Origin: Stieleria mannarensis
GTDB lineage: Bacteria; Planctomycetota; Planctomycetia; Pirellulales; Pirellulaceae
Length of the DNA stretch: 64,000 bases
Direction: 5' to 3'
Assembly (NCBI RefSeq): GCF_014154935.1
Contig: NZ_JACEHH010000011.1
Coordinates: forward strand, 1-64,000
In this document: positions 40,571-49,539 of the stretch, piece after piece
Layout: the number at the start of each line of letters is the position of its first letter
Position numbering within the stretch: position 1 is the stretch's first letter
Translations under genes and position numbers: made by a program
Notes under the pieces: model-generated
What the model saw: only the letters and a program-made list of their open reading frames with translations
Database searches by the model: none
What the model was told of the DNA's origin: nothing

Positions 40571-40670
40571 TTAGAGAATCTCTCGAAGCGATGATTTCGT
40601 CCGCAGCTCAAAATTGGACGCGGTGACCCGAACACGGTAGACTGATGTCCCCTCCCACTTCAACAACGCG

Positions 40671-42947
40671 ATGTTGTCCCCCCCTGCCGCCGCTCGGCCC
40701 ATGACCACTGTGTCTGACCACAATCGAATCCAACGATGGCTGCTGCCAGCCATCCTGGCGCTGGGCCTGCTGCTCATCCAACGCCCTGCCCCCTGTGTCG
40801 CACAGACGCCAGGGGACCCGGTCAGCTTCGTCAACGATGTCGTGCCCGTGCTGACCAAAGCCGGTTGCAATGCGGGTGTCTGTCACGCCAAGGCCGGCGG
40901 CGGGCAGAACGGATTTCAATTGTCGCTTTTGGGCTTTGAACCCCTGGAAGATTACCAACACCTGGTTCGGGAAGGTCGCGGTCGACGCCTGTTTCCGCTC
41001 GATCCCCCGCGCAGTTTGCTGCTTGCCAAAGCGGCCGGCGACGTCCCTCACGGCGGGGGCGTGCGGATCGAAAAGGACTCGAAAAACTACAACACGCTGC
41101 TGCGTTGGATCCAAGCGGGTTCACCGTACCGACCGGCCGCGGATCCGGATTTGGTCGCGATCGCCATCGAACCGGCCACCGGAACCCTCCTTCCCGGCGA
41201 AAGTTTGAACCTTCGTTCGATCGCCACGTTTTCCGACGGATCGACCCGCGACGTGACAAAGACCAGCCTGTTTGAATCCAATGATTCGGCGATGGCCACC
41301 GTCACCGAATCGGGACAGGTGACCGCGCTGGACCTGCCGGGAAAGGTCTCCGTGATGGTGCGATACCAAGACCGCGTCGCCGTCTACAACGCCTCCATCC
41401 CCCTCGGCCAACCGGTCACACCTCCGCCGCCGAACAACTTTATCGACGAACTGGTTTTTGCGAATCTAAAACAACTCGGCATTCCACCGTCGCAGGTTTG
41501 TGACGACGCCACCTTTCTGCGGCGCGTCAGCTTGGACATCGCCGGACGCGTGCCGACCGAAGTAGAGGCCAGGGCGTTCGCAGCCGACGACGCGGCTGAC
41601 AAACGCGCCACGGCCATTGATCGCTTGCTGCGAAGCCCCGACTACGCCGATTACTTTGCCAACAAGTGGACGGCGCTGCTGAAGAATCGCCGTGACGATG
41701 CGAGTGACATCACGTCCAATTTTGCCTTCCACGCCTGGGTCCGCGACAACCTGCTGGCCGGAACAGCGTACGACCAACTGGTTCGCCAGTTGCTGGCCGC
41801 CACGGGAACGGTGATCGCCAATCCTCCGGTCGCCTGGTACAAGCGGGTCAAAGAACCGAAACAACAAATCGAAGACGTCGCGCAACTGTTCCTCGGCGTG
41901 CGTCTGCAATGTGCCCAGTGCCATCATCACCCGTTCGAACGCTGGAGCCAAGAAGACTACTATTCGCTGGCGGCGTTCTTCAGCCGCATCGGGCGAAAAC
42001 CCACCGACACCGCCGGCGAGGACTTGATCTTTCACCAGCGGGGCATGGCCCAAGCGGTCAACATGAAGAACGGCCAACCGGTGCCCCCGGCGGCACTCGG
42101 TGATTCGGTCGGCGAGATTCCGCCGGACGAAGACCCCCGGCTTCGACTGGCCGATTGGATGGCCAACCCGGACAACCCGTTCTTCGCCAAGTCCCTGGTC
42201 AATCGTTACTGGAAACACTTCTTCCGCCGCGGGCTGATCGAACCGGAAGACGACATCCGCGACACCAACCCGCCGACCAACCCCGAATTGCTGGGTGCGT
42301 TGGAACGACATTTCGTCGACAGCGGATTCGACCTGCGGGCACTGATTCGCGCGATCACAAATTCCAAAGCGTATCAATTGAGTGCGATTCCCAACGAGCA
42401 CAATCTGGTCGACTCCCAAAACTACTCGCGGTTCTACCCCAAACGGTTGCAAGCCGAAGTCATGCTCGATGCGATCGACCAAGTCACCGGGGCGCAAACT
42501 TCATTTGCCAACCTGCCGATCGGAACGCGGGCGGTCGCGTTGCCGGACAACAGCTACAACAAAGCGTCTCCGTTCTTGCGTGTGTTCGGTCGCCCCGAAG
42601 CGACCAGCGTGTGCGAGTGCGAACGCGTGCAATCGGGCAGCCTGGCGCAAAGCTTGCACTTGATGAACGCCGGCGACATCAAATCAAAACTGGCCGCGGG
42701 CGGCGGACGCATCAATCGATTGATCGGCGAAAAGACGTCCGCGGCTGAGAAAATCAACGAGCTGTATCTCGCGGCCTTTGCCCGTGCCCCCAGCGAATCC
42801 GAACTCGCGACCGCATTGCAATACATCAACGAACCACGAACCGGCGCCGACGGCAAACCACTCGATGAAACCCGAACGCTCCGCGAGAACCTGCAAGACC
42901 TGACCTGGGCGCTGCTGAACACCAAAGAGTTTTTGTTTAACCATTAA
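40671..42947 (+). CDS. PSD1-type cytochrome c-like protein (DUF1549/DUF1553, Big2 domain)
   Basis: The 758-residue exported protein has a hydrophobic signal segment (WLLPAILALGLLLI), a planctomycete-type cytochrome motif C66-NAGV-C71-H, a Big2-like beta domain (DLVAIAIEPATGTLLPGES), DUF1549 with a CAQCHHHPFERW heme motif (Cys414, Cys417, His418), and DUF1553 (FFAKSLVNRYWKHFFRRGL; RVFGRPEATSVCECERVQSG). These proteins are abundant in Pirellulaceae, pair with DUF1501 proteins, and are thought to act in periplasmic electron transfer; no substrate is established. An alternative start is the ATG at 40701. It heads a run of three same-strand genes (PSD1, PPC, DUF1501), split from the next gene by a palindromic repeat. 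Confidence 0.92.
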   Translation: MLSPPAAARPMTTVSDHNRIQRWLLPAILALGLLLIQRPAPCVAQTPGDPVSFVNDVVPVLTKAGCNAGVCHAKAGGGQNGFQLSLLGFEPLEDYQHLVREGRGRRLFPLDPPRSLLLAKAAGDVPHGGGVRIEKDSKNYNTLLRWIQAGSPYRPAADPDLVAIAIEPATGTLLPGESLNLRSIATFSDGSTRDVTKTSLFESNDSAMATVTESGQVTALDLPGKVSVMVRYQDRVAVYNASIPLGQPVTPPPPNNFIDELVFANLKQLGIPPSQVCDDATFLRRVSLDIAGRVPTEVEARAFAADDAADKRATAIDRLLRSPDYADYFANKWTALLKNRRDDASDITSNFAFHAWVRDNLLAGTAYDQLVRQLLAATGTVIANPPVAWYKRVKEPKQQIEDVAQLFLGVRLQCAQCHHHPFERWSQEDYYSLAAFFSRIGRKPTDTAGEDLIFHQRGMAQAVNMKNGQPVPPAALGDSVGEIPPDEDPRLRLADWMANPDNPFFAKSLVNRYWKHFFRRGLIEPEDDIRDTNPPTNPELLGALERHFVDSGFDLRALIRAITNSKAYQLSAIPNEHNLVDSQNYSRFYPKRLQAEVMLDAIDQVTGAQTSFANLPIGTRAVALPDNSYNKASPFLRVFGRPEATSVCECERVQSGSLAQSLHLMNAGDIKSKLAAGGGRINRLIGEKTSAAEKINELYLAAFARAPSESELATALQYINEPRTGADGKPLDETRTLRENLQDLTWALLNTKEFLFNH

Positions 42948-42950
42948 TCT

Positions 42951-43022
42951 GGGATTGGCTTCCAGGCTTGTCATCCCTACCCAAAACCTTCCAGCGCATG
43001 ACAGGCTGGAAGCCTATCCCAC
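42951..43022. repeat. Palindromic intergenic element, copy 1
   Basis: The left arm GGGATTGGCTTCCAGGCTTG and the right arm CAGGCTGGAAGCCTATCCC pair over about 22 bases around a 25-base spacer. Related copies lie at 46609-46680 and 53436-53492. It lies 3 bases after the PSD1 stop and may act as a transcript-stabilising or attenuating hairpin. Confidence 0.85.
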
Positions 43023-43043
43023 CCTTCGCCGACCACCGATTGG

Positions 43044-45125
43044 ATGATTCCGATGACCGATCCCCTGCCCTTGCGTCGCATTTCACCGCGTGGTGGTCGC
43101 TGCATATTGCCGGGTGCTTGGCTGGGCGCTACCGCGTTGCTTTGCCTGCCCACGTTGCTGCACGCACAGTCGGTGTGTCTGCCGGCGCCGAGGTTGTTGA
43201 CCACGATGCCGATGGGTGGCCAAGCAGGGACGGAAATCGAGGTCAAGGTCACCGGTCAATCGCTCGACGGCAGCGAGCAGTTGATCTTTTCCGATCCATC
43301 AATCATCGCGACACCCAAACTCAGTGACGACGGCACGGTCGTGGCCGACACGTTCCTGGTTCGCATCGCCAAGGATTGCGCGGCGGGCGTTTACGACGCG
43401 CGGATCATGGCCGGGCTGGGCATCTCCTCGGCCCGCGCATTTTCGGTCAGCGACGTCCCCGAAGTCACTCAGACCGGCCCCAGCACTTCGCTGGAGACCG
43501 CGTTGGAGGTCCCCATCGGTTCGATCGTCAATGCCACGTTGGTCGACCGCTCGGTGAATTTTTATGCGTTTGATGCCAAGCAAAACCAACGGATCATTGT
43601 CGATTGTGTCGCCAAGGGAATCGATTCGAAAATGAACCCGGTGCTGGTCGTCGCCGATGCCGGCGGCAGTGATCTGATCGTGGAGCGACGCGGAGGCATC
43701 ATCGATTTCACCGCGCCCCAGGACGGTCGCTATTACGTCAAGGTTCATGACCTGACGTTCAAGGGCGGACCTCACTACTTCTTTCGCCTGGCACTGACCG
43801 AAGCGACCGCCGATGCCGTCGTGACACGTTTACCCGCGACCAAAAGCGTAAACTCATTTTCCTGGCCCCCGCCCGGTGTCGATGACGTTCCCGCCGCGGA
43901 TGAGTCCGAACTGGCAGCGGTCGACGATGGGGCGATGGGGATCACGTTGCCCTGCGATGTCGGCGGCAGTTTCTTTCCCGCCGCGGATGTGGATACGTAT
44001 CAGTTCACCGCCAAGAAAGGGGAAACGTGGTGGGTCGAAGTCGCATCGGAACGACTCGGTCGCCCGACCGATCCCTCCGTCGTCGTGCAACGTGTGATCA
44101 ACGGCGGCAAGGTCGTCGATGTCGCAGAACTGGCCGACATCCCCAGCCCCGTGAAACGGTCCTCCAACGGTTACTCCTATGACGGTCCGCCCTACAACGC
44201 CGGTTCCTCGGACGCGCTGGGGAAATTCGAAATCAATGAAGACGGCACGTACCGGATTCGCGTCACCGACTTGTTCGGCGGCACGCGAAACGATCCGGCC
44301 AATCGCTATCGGATGATCGTCCGCAAGGCGGCGCCCGATTTTGCCCTCGTCGGCTGGGCCCTGCACATGGGACTTCGCAACGGGGATCGCAACGCGCTTA
44401 GCAAACCGATCGCGCTGCGTGGCGGCGCGGTCATGCCGCTTGAAATTGTGGTCGTCCGCCGCGACGGTTTTGATGGCGAGATCGAACTGTTTTTCGACAA
44501 CCTTCCCGAAGGCGTCACGGCGACCGGACTAAAAATCGCCGCCGGGAAAACTCGCGGCATCATGCTGGTCAGTGCGGCCGCCAACGCACCGCGCGGGTTG
44601 CAGATGGCCGACCTGTTCGGCCGTGCGACCATCGACGGCCAGGATGTGGTGCGACACTGCCATTGGGCGTCGATGAAATGGCCGGTGACGAATGCCAAGA
44701 GCGAAATCCCGGATCCGCGGCTGGTCGATCAGATTCCGGTTTCCGTCGGCGGGATCGAACAAGCCGGGCTGTCGATCGAAGCCGCCGAAGACAAGGTGTG
44801 GCAGGTCGAGGCCGGCGGGAAGCTGACGATCCCGTTGCGATTGATCCGACGCGGCGATTTCTCGGGGAAATCGATGGCGCTGCAAACCTTCGGCGCGGCA
44901 TTCGAACGCAACGCGCGTTTTGATTTGTCGCTGACCGAAGACCAATCCCAGGTGACCTTGGACCTCGCAAGACTGAAGACACCGCAGGGTGATCACACCA
45001 TCGCGTTCTACGGCGGCGCGGTTGCCAAGTACGCGCGCGGTGATGCCAAGCCCAAAGACATCGTTGACATCTACGTTTCCAAACCGATTTCGATTCACGT
45101 GGTCCCCGCCGAGGCGACGAAATGA
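43044..45125 (+). CDS. Secreted PPC-domain protein
   Basis: The 693-residue protein has a signal peptide (LPGAWLGATALLCLPTLLHA-QS), an Ig-like segment with MGGQAGTEIEVKVTGQSLDG, and pre-peptidase C-terminal (PPC)-like beta-sandwich repeats (VNFYAFDAKQNQRIIVDC; DVDTYQFTAKKGETWWVEV; GTYRIRVTDLFGGTRNDPAN). No catalytic motif is evident. Proteins of this build regularly sit between PSD1 cytochromes and DUF1501 proteins in Pirellulaceae, and are presumed structural or binding partners at the cell surface. The stop overlaps the DUF1501 start by 4 bases (ATGA). ATG at 43053 is a possible alternative start. Confidence 0.85.
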   Translation: MIPMTDPLPLRRISPRGGRCILPGAWLGATALLCLPTLLHAQSVCLPAPRLLTTMPMGGQAGTEIEVKVTGQSLDGSEQLIFSDPSIIATPKLSDDGTVVADTFLVRIAKDCAAGVYDARIMAGLGISSARAFSVSDVPEVTQTGPSTSLETALEVPIGSIVNATLVDRSVNFYAFDAKQNQRIIVDCVAKGIDSKMNPVLVVADAGGSDLIVERRGGIIDFTAPQDGRYYVKVHDLTFKGGPHYFFRLALTEATADAVVTRLPATKSVNSFSWPPPGVDDVPAADESELAAVDDGAMGITLPCDVGGSFFPAADVDTYQFTAKKGETWWVEVASERLGRPTDPSVVVQRVINGGKVVDVAELADIPSPVKRSSNGYSYDGPPYNAGSSDALGKFEINEDGTYRIRVTDLFGGTRNDPANRYRMIVRKAAPDFALVGWALHMGLRNGDRNALSKPIALRGGAVMPLEIVVVRRDGFDGEIELFFDNLPEGVTATGLKIAAGKTRGIMLVSAAANAPRGLQMADLFGRATIDGQDVVRHCHWASMKWPVTNAKSEIPDPRLVDQIPVSVGGIEQAGLSIEAAEDKVWQVEAGGKLTIPLRLIRRGDFSGKSMALQTFGAAFERNARFDLSLTEDQSQVTLDLARLKTPQGDHTIAFYGGAVAKYARGDAKPKDIVDIYVSKPISIHVVPAEATK

Positions 45126-46573
45126 TCCATCACGAGTGTGACGATTGCGGTAGCCAGACTCCCGGAATGCCAACTCACGGCTTGCCACAGCGGCGACGCA
45201 GTTTTATGAAACTGGGACTGGCCGGGATGGCAAGCGTCTCGCTGCCGGGCATCCTGCGACTGCGCGCCGCCAGTGCGGCGGAGTCGAACCAAACAGATCC
45301 CCAAAAGCGGACCGCGGTGATCATGGTGTGGAAACCCGGCGGTTGTTCCCATATCGACACCTACGACCCCAAACCGTTGGCGACCAGCGAGTATCGCGGC
45401 CCGTTCGGAACGATTCCCACCAAAGTGCCCGGCATGCACTTCACCGAATTGTTGCCCCGCCAGGCCGCGATCGCCGACAAGTTCACGGTGCTGCGGAGCA
45501 TGTACCAAGGCGCCGGCGGGCACCCTGCCGGTTCGATGCAGTTGCTGTCCGGTGACAGCGACACCCGCGACAAACCCAAGCCGCGACTGCCCGACTGGAT
45601 GTCGGTGGCCAATTACCTGCGATCGATGGACGGGCCGCGAACCAACCCGCTGCCCGCGTATGTCGGAATTAATCCGCCGACGACGTACAACGGCCCGGCC
45701 TATCTGGGAGACGCGTATTCGCCGTTTTCGGTCACCGGCGATCCGAACGCGCCCAACTTTGTCGTTCCCAATATCGGACTGAGCGACAAAGGTGAAGTCG
45801 AGCGATTGAAACGCCGGACCACGTTGCGGCAAGAACTGGACACGCTGCACCGCGCCTTTGACACCTACGGCGAACTCGGCGCGCTCGATCAGTTCGAAGC
45901 CCAAGCGTTGACGTTGTTGACGAACCCCAAAACCAAAGAAGCGTTTGACCTGACGCGTGAAGACGATCAGACGCGTGACCGGTACGGCCGCAACACCTGG
46001 GGACAACAACTGCTGTTGGCACGGCGACTGGTCGAAGCCGGCGTGGACGTGTTGACGACCAGCTTGCGAGGTCCGCTTTGTGGCCGAGTCAATAACTGGG
46101 ACGACCACGCGGTCAACCACCACGTCTTTGACGCGCTGCGATTTCGTGCCGAGGCGTATGACCAGGCCGTTTCGGCGTTGATCGAAGACCTGCACCAGCG
46201 TGGATTGGACCAACGCGTGTTGGTCGTGGTGACCGGTGAATTCGGCCGCACACCGAAGATCAACTATCAACCCAGCACCGGCGCCGGCAATGCCAGCGCC
46301 CCGTCGGGAACCAAACAACCCGGACGCGATCACTGGCCGCGGGCGTTTTCCAACCTGTGGGCGGGCGGAGGGATCGAAACCGGTCGCTTCATCGGCGCGA
46401 CCGACAAACGCGGCGAAGACGCCATCGATCGACGCTGTGGTCCGGGCGACTTTTTATCCACCATCTACCACCACCTGGGCATCGATGCATCGAAAGTGTT
46501 CATCAAAGACTTCAACGGACGCCCGACGCCGATCGTCGACCACGGCAAACCCATCCCCGAACTGACCGCATGA
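45122..46573 (+). CDS. DUF1501 protein with twin-arginine signal
   Basis: The 483-residue protein has a Tat signal (RRRSFMKLGLAGMASVSLPG), then the DUF1501 fold related to alkaline phosphatase/sulfatase: AVIMVWKPGGCSHIDTYDPK, MYQGAGGHPAGSMQLLSGD, VNNWDDHAVN, VVVTGEFGRTPKIN and GRDHWPRAFSNLWAGGG. Asp and His residues typical of metal coordination in this superfamily are kept, but no activity is established for the family. It is translationally coupled to the PPC gene. It is the usual partner of PSD1 cytochromes. Confidence 0.93.
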   Translation: MIHHECDDCGSQTPGMPTHGLPQRRRSFMKLGLAGMASVSLPGILRLRAASAAESNQTDPQKRTAVIMVWKPGGCSHIDTYDPKPLATSEYRGPFGTIPTKVPGMHFTELLPRQAAIADKFTVLRSMYQGAGGHPAGSMQLLSGDSDTRDKPKPRLPDWMSVANYLRSMDGPRTNPLPAYVGINPPTTYNGPAYLGDAYSPFSVTGDPNAPNFVVPNIGLSDKGEVERLKRRTTLRQELDTLHRAFDTYGELGALDQFEAQALTLLTNPKTKEAFDLTREDDQTRDRYGRNTWGQQLLLARRLVEAGVDVLTTSLRGPLCGRVNNWDDHAVNHHVFDALRFRAEAYDQAVSALIEDLHQRGLDQRVLVVVTGEFGRTPKINYQPSTGAGNASAPSGTKQPGRDHWPRAFSNLWAGGGIETGRFIGATDKRGEDAIDRRCGPGDFLSTIYHHLGIDASKVFIKDFNGRPTPIVDHGKPIPELTA

Positions 46574-46608
46574 AGCACGCGACAAACCATATGATTGTCA
46601 TCCCCCGC

Positions 46609-46680
46609 GGGATAGGCTTCCAGCCTGTCATTCCAGTTTGAAACGATCCAGCACGTGACAGGCTAGAAGCCTATCCCACC
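46609..46680. repeat. Palindromic intergenic element, copy 2
   Basis: GGGATAGGCTTCCAGCCTG pairs with CAGGCTAGAAGCCTATCCC (46659-46677) around a 25-base spacer. It shares its arms and part of its spacer (CCAGC-CG-TGACAGG) with copy 1. It lies between the DUF1501 gene and the following oxidoreductase gene, on the same strand. Confidence 0.88.
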
Positions 46681-46709
46681 TTTTTCCCACCTGTACCGGA
46701 TTGATTTGA

Positions 46710-48020
46710 ATGAACGATTTTGAAACCTTGCAACGTGACCGCCGGCTGTTTTTGAAAACCGGCGCCGCTTCGATGACCGCGCTGGGCCTGTCCAGCCGCC
46801 TGGATGCCCAAGAACAACCAGCCGCCGCGGCACCTTCGGAAAAACTTTCCATCGGCGTGATGGGCGTCAACGGTCGTGGCGGTGCGATCGTCAAGGGCAT
46901 GCTGGCCAGCGGACAAGTCGACGTCGCGTACATCTGTGACGTCGATGAGCGGGCGGCCGAGCGGGCGGCAAAGATCGTCAACGAGAAACAATCGACGAAG
47001 ACCGAAACGGTCAAGGACTTTCGCCGCATCCTGGATGACAAATCCGTCGACGCGTTGATCTGCGCCGCACCGAACCACTGGCATGCCCCGGCGACCATCA
47101 TGGCCTGCGGCGCGGGCAAGCACGTGTACGTCGAAAAACCCTGCAGCTACACGCCGGCCGAAGGCGAGATGGCGATCGCGGCGGCACGCAAAAACGATCG
47201 AGTCGTGCAGATGGGGACGCAGCGCCGCAGCTGGCCCGGGATCGCCGAAGCCGTCCAGAAGATTCACAGCGGAGCGATCGGCAAGGCGTTGTACTGCCGC
47301 ACCTGGTACAACAACCGCCGCGGTCCGATCGGCGTCGGCAAACCCGCCCCCGTGCCGTCGTGGTTGGACTGGCGATTGTGGCAAGGCCCCGCGCCGGATC
47401 GTCCCTTCAAAGACAACATCGTGCATTACAACTGGCACTGGCATTGGCACTGGGGCAACGGCGAACTGGGCAACAACGGCGTCCACGGTCTGGATGTCGC
47501 CCGCTGGGGAATGCAGGTCGAATTCCCCACGCGCGTCACCGCCGGCGGCGGAAAGTACCGTCACGAAGACGACCAGGAAACGCCCGACACGATGATGGTC
47601 ACGTTTGATTTCCCCGAAAACAAAACGATCACCTGGGAAGGCCTCAGTTGGTCTCCTTTGGGGCCGCACGACTCGGGATTCGGCATCAGTTTCCACGGAA
47701 CCGAAGGGACGATCGTGATCCGTAATGCGGGATACACCCAATACGACATGCAACGCAAAGAAGTCGCCAGCGGCAACGGCGCCGGCGGAGACAAGGATCA
47801 CTTCGACGACTTCATCACCGCCGTTCGCGACGGCCATCGCACCAACGCCGACATCGAAATCGCCCACCGCAGCACCCTGCTGTGTCACCTGGGCAACATC
47901 GCCTATCGCACGTCCAGCGTACTGCACACCGACGCCAGCGACGGCCGGCCGCAGAACAACGAGGCCGCGAACCAACTCTGGTCACGAGAATACGCCAAGG
48001 GATGGGAGCCGGTGGTCTGA
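46710..48020 (+). CDS. Gfo/Idh/MocA-family oxidoreductase, Tat-exported
   Basis: The 436-residue protein starts with a twin-arginine signal (RDRRLFLKTGAASMTALGL). The NAD(P)-binding Rossmann fold follows (LSIGVMGVNGRGGAIVKGML), with the family EKP motif (GKHVYVEKPCSYTPAEGEM) holding the catalytic Lys, and a C-terminal domain with GELGNNGVHGLDVARWGM. Family members oxidise or reduce sugars and inositols, often binding NADP tightly. The substrate is unknown. The unusual HYNWHWHWHWG stretch (His/Trp alternation) could be a metal or sugar site. The next oxidoreductase starts on its stop codon (TGATG). Confidence 0.92.
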   Translation: MNDFETLQRDRRLFLKTGAASMTALGLSSRLDAQEQPAAAAPSEKLSIGVMGVNGRGGAIVKGMLASGQVDVAYICDVDERAAERAAKIVNEKQSTKTETVKDFRRILDDKSVDALICAAPNHWHAPATIMACGAGKHVYVEKPCSYTPAEGEMAIAAARKNDRVVQMGTQRRSWPGIAEAVQKIHSGAIGKALYCRTWYNNRRGPIGVGKPAPVPSWLDWRLWQGPAPDRPFKDNIVHYNWHWHWHWGNGELGNNGVHGLDVARWGMQVEFPTRVTAGGGKYRHEDDQETPDTMMVTFDFPENKTITWEGLSWSPLGPHDSGFGISFHGTEGTIVIRNAGYTQYDMQRKEVASGNGAGGDKDHFDDFITAVRDGHRTNADIEIAHRSTLLCHLGNIAYRTSSVLHTDASDGRPQNNEAANQLWSREYAKGWEPVV

Positions 48021-49144
48021 TGAAAACCCTATTCAAATCCCTCCATCGCGACGCAAACCAAGACATGTCCCACCATCGTAGCTACGCTCGCCAGAGCGTG
48101 GTTCCCCCACCTCTCTACCTTCGACGAAGCGTCGCGACCCTGCTGGCGATCACACTGGCCGTGACGTCCGTCGCCAACGGCCAAGATGCCCCGCCGGCCG
48201 AAACCACGCTCCGCATCGGCGTGATCGGACTGGACACGTCACACGTCCCGGCATTCACCAAGTCCTTCAATGCGGAACCGGCGAATCCCGAAATGCAGAA
48301 CTGTCGCGTCGTCGCGGCCTATCCCTACGGCAGTCGCACGATCGAATCCAGTTACAGCCGCATTCCGAAGTACACCGAGCAGATGAAGGAGATGGGAATC
48401 GAGATCGTCGATTCGCTCGACGATCTGCTGGACCGAGTGGATTGTGTGCTATTGGAAACCAACGACGGAAAACCACACTTGGATCAGGCGCTCGCCGTGT
48501 TCAAAGCCGGAAAGCCGGTGTTCATCGACAAACCGGTGGCATCGAATCTGGCCGAGGTCGTCGCGATCTATCGTGCGGCGGAACACTTTGGCGTGCCGAT
48601 GTTTTCCAGTTCTTCACTGCGTTATAGCGAAGGCGCCCAAGCGATTCGCGCTGGCAAGGTGGGCCGCGTGTTGGGCTGCAACGCCTACAGCCCCGCGTCG
48701 ACCGAACCCTCACACACCGATCTGTTCTGGTACGGCATCCACGGCGTCGAATCGCTGTACACGTGCATGGGCGCCGGTTGCCAGAGCGTCAGCCAAACGC
48801 TGACCCCAGGCCGCGAAGTGGTCGTGGGTGTCTGGTCGGGCGGTCGGATCGGAACCTATCACGGCATCCGCGAAGGGAAAACCGGTTACGGCGGAACCGC
48901 AATGGGAGAAAAAGGCATCGCACCGATCGGAGACTACGGCGGCTACAAACCGTTGGTCGTCCAGATCGCCAAGTTCTTCCGCACCCGCGAGCTTCCGATC
49001 GATCCGAACGAGACGATCGAACTGTACGCGTTCATGGAAGCCGCCGCGGAAAGCCGAAAACGCGACGGCGGGCGTGTGACGATCGCCGAGGTGATGCAAG
49101 CCGCCGAGAAGGCCGCCGACAAGCTGCTGGCCGGGCGGCTGTGA
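48020..49144 (+). CDS. Second Gfo/Idh/MocA-family oxidoreductase with repeat-derived leader
   Basis: The start is the ATG overlapping the upstream stop (TGATG), giving 374 residues. The N-terminus is MKTLFKSLHRDANQDMSHHR, followed by a signal-peptide core (VATLLAITLAVTSVANG-QD). The Rossmann fold (TLRIGVIGLDTSHVPAFTK) has the motif GKPVFIDKPVASNLAEV, with DKP instead of EKP. The rest includes FWYGIHGVESLYTCMGAG and GGYKPLVVQIAKFF. Codons 20-28 come from a dispersed intergenic repeat (48077-48101), so the leader before the hydrophobic core is unusually long. It is probably periplasmic and works with the preceding oxidoreductase; substrate unknown. Confidence 0.88.
   Translation: MKTLFKSLHRDANQDMSHHRSYARQSVVPPPLYLRRSVATLLAITLAVTSVANGQDAPPAETTLRIGVIGLDTSHVPAFTKSFNAEPANPEMQNCRVVAAYPYGSRTIESSYSRIPKYTEQMKEMGIEIVDSLDDLLDRVDCVLLETNDGKPHLDQALAVFKAGKPVFIDKPVASNLAEVVAIYRAAEHFGVPMFSSSSLRYSEGAQAIRAGKVGRVLGCNAYSPASTEPSHTDLFWYGIHGVESLYTCMGAGCQSVSQTLTPGREVVVGVWSGGRIGTYHGIREGKTGYGGTAMGEKGIAPIGDYGGYKPLVVQIAKFFRTRELPIDPNETIELYAFMEAAAESRKRDGGRVTIAEVMQAAEKAADKLLAGRL
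48077..48101 (+). repeat. Dispersed repeat fragment inside a coding sequence
   Basis: CGTAGCTACGCTCGCCAGAG and the next five bases match the reverse complement of 40527-40551 exactly (25 of 25). It encodes RSYARQSV within the leader of the oxidoreductase that starts at 48020. Confidence 0.85.
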
Positions 49145-49539
49145 CGGCAGGGTCCCGAGCGTTTTATTTTGACCCTGACAAAAGGGTTGAGCGAAGCGAG
49201 GGGTATGGGCACCAAGTTAAGACAAACCCCTCCCGGGCAGGAAGCCTTCGTTGAGGCGGTGTGTTCGGTGTGGGTGATGGCCCAAACGGCCCGATGTGAG
49301 ACAACTCGTCACTTCACGCAATCTTCACATTTCGATTGCACATCGGCCACTGTGAAGATTCCATGTTGTTCGATCCGCGATCATTGTCGGATTGGTTGAG
49401 TCGACCTAGAACGATGCTCGGTCAGTGGCCGTCGCAGACGAGGTGATCGTTTGTGATTGGGGCCCACGAACCTTGATCCGTTCGTCCTCTCGATGTGTCG
49501 CCCCAAAACGTTGCGGCTCAGAATCACGCAGGAACCAGC
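49145..49539. other. Upstream region of the pst operon, no gene
   Basis: There is no protein-like open frame. It contains the weak stem ACCCT/AGGGT just after the oxidoreductase gene and, about 210 bases before pstS, the candidate Pho box listed separately. Confidence 0.55.
49312..49333 (+). promoter_or_regulatory. Candidate Pho box upstream of pstS
   Basis: Two 11-base direct repeats, CTTCACGCAAT and CTTCACATTTC, stand head to tail. PhoB/PhoP sites are 11-base direct repeats with a conserved 7-base part and an AT-richer 4-base tail, and this fits that design (CTTCACG-CAAT, CTTCACA-TTTC). An inverted TGTGAAG at 49351-49357 adds symmetry. Position and spacing suit phosphate-starvation control of pstSCAB, but the exact planctomycete consensus is not known to me. 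Confidence 0.4.

Noticed and set aside
49150-49180. ACCCT/AGGGT stem after the second oxidoreductase as a terminator
   Set aside because: The stem has only five pairs and no T-run follows.
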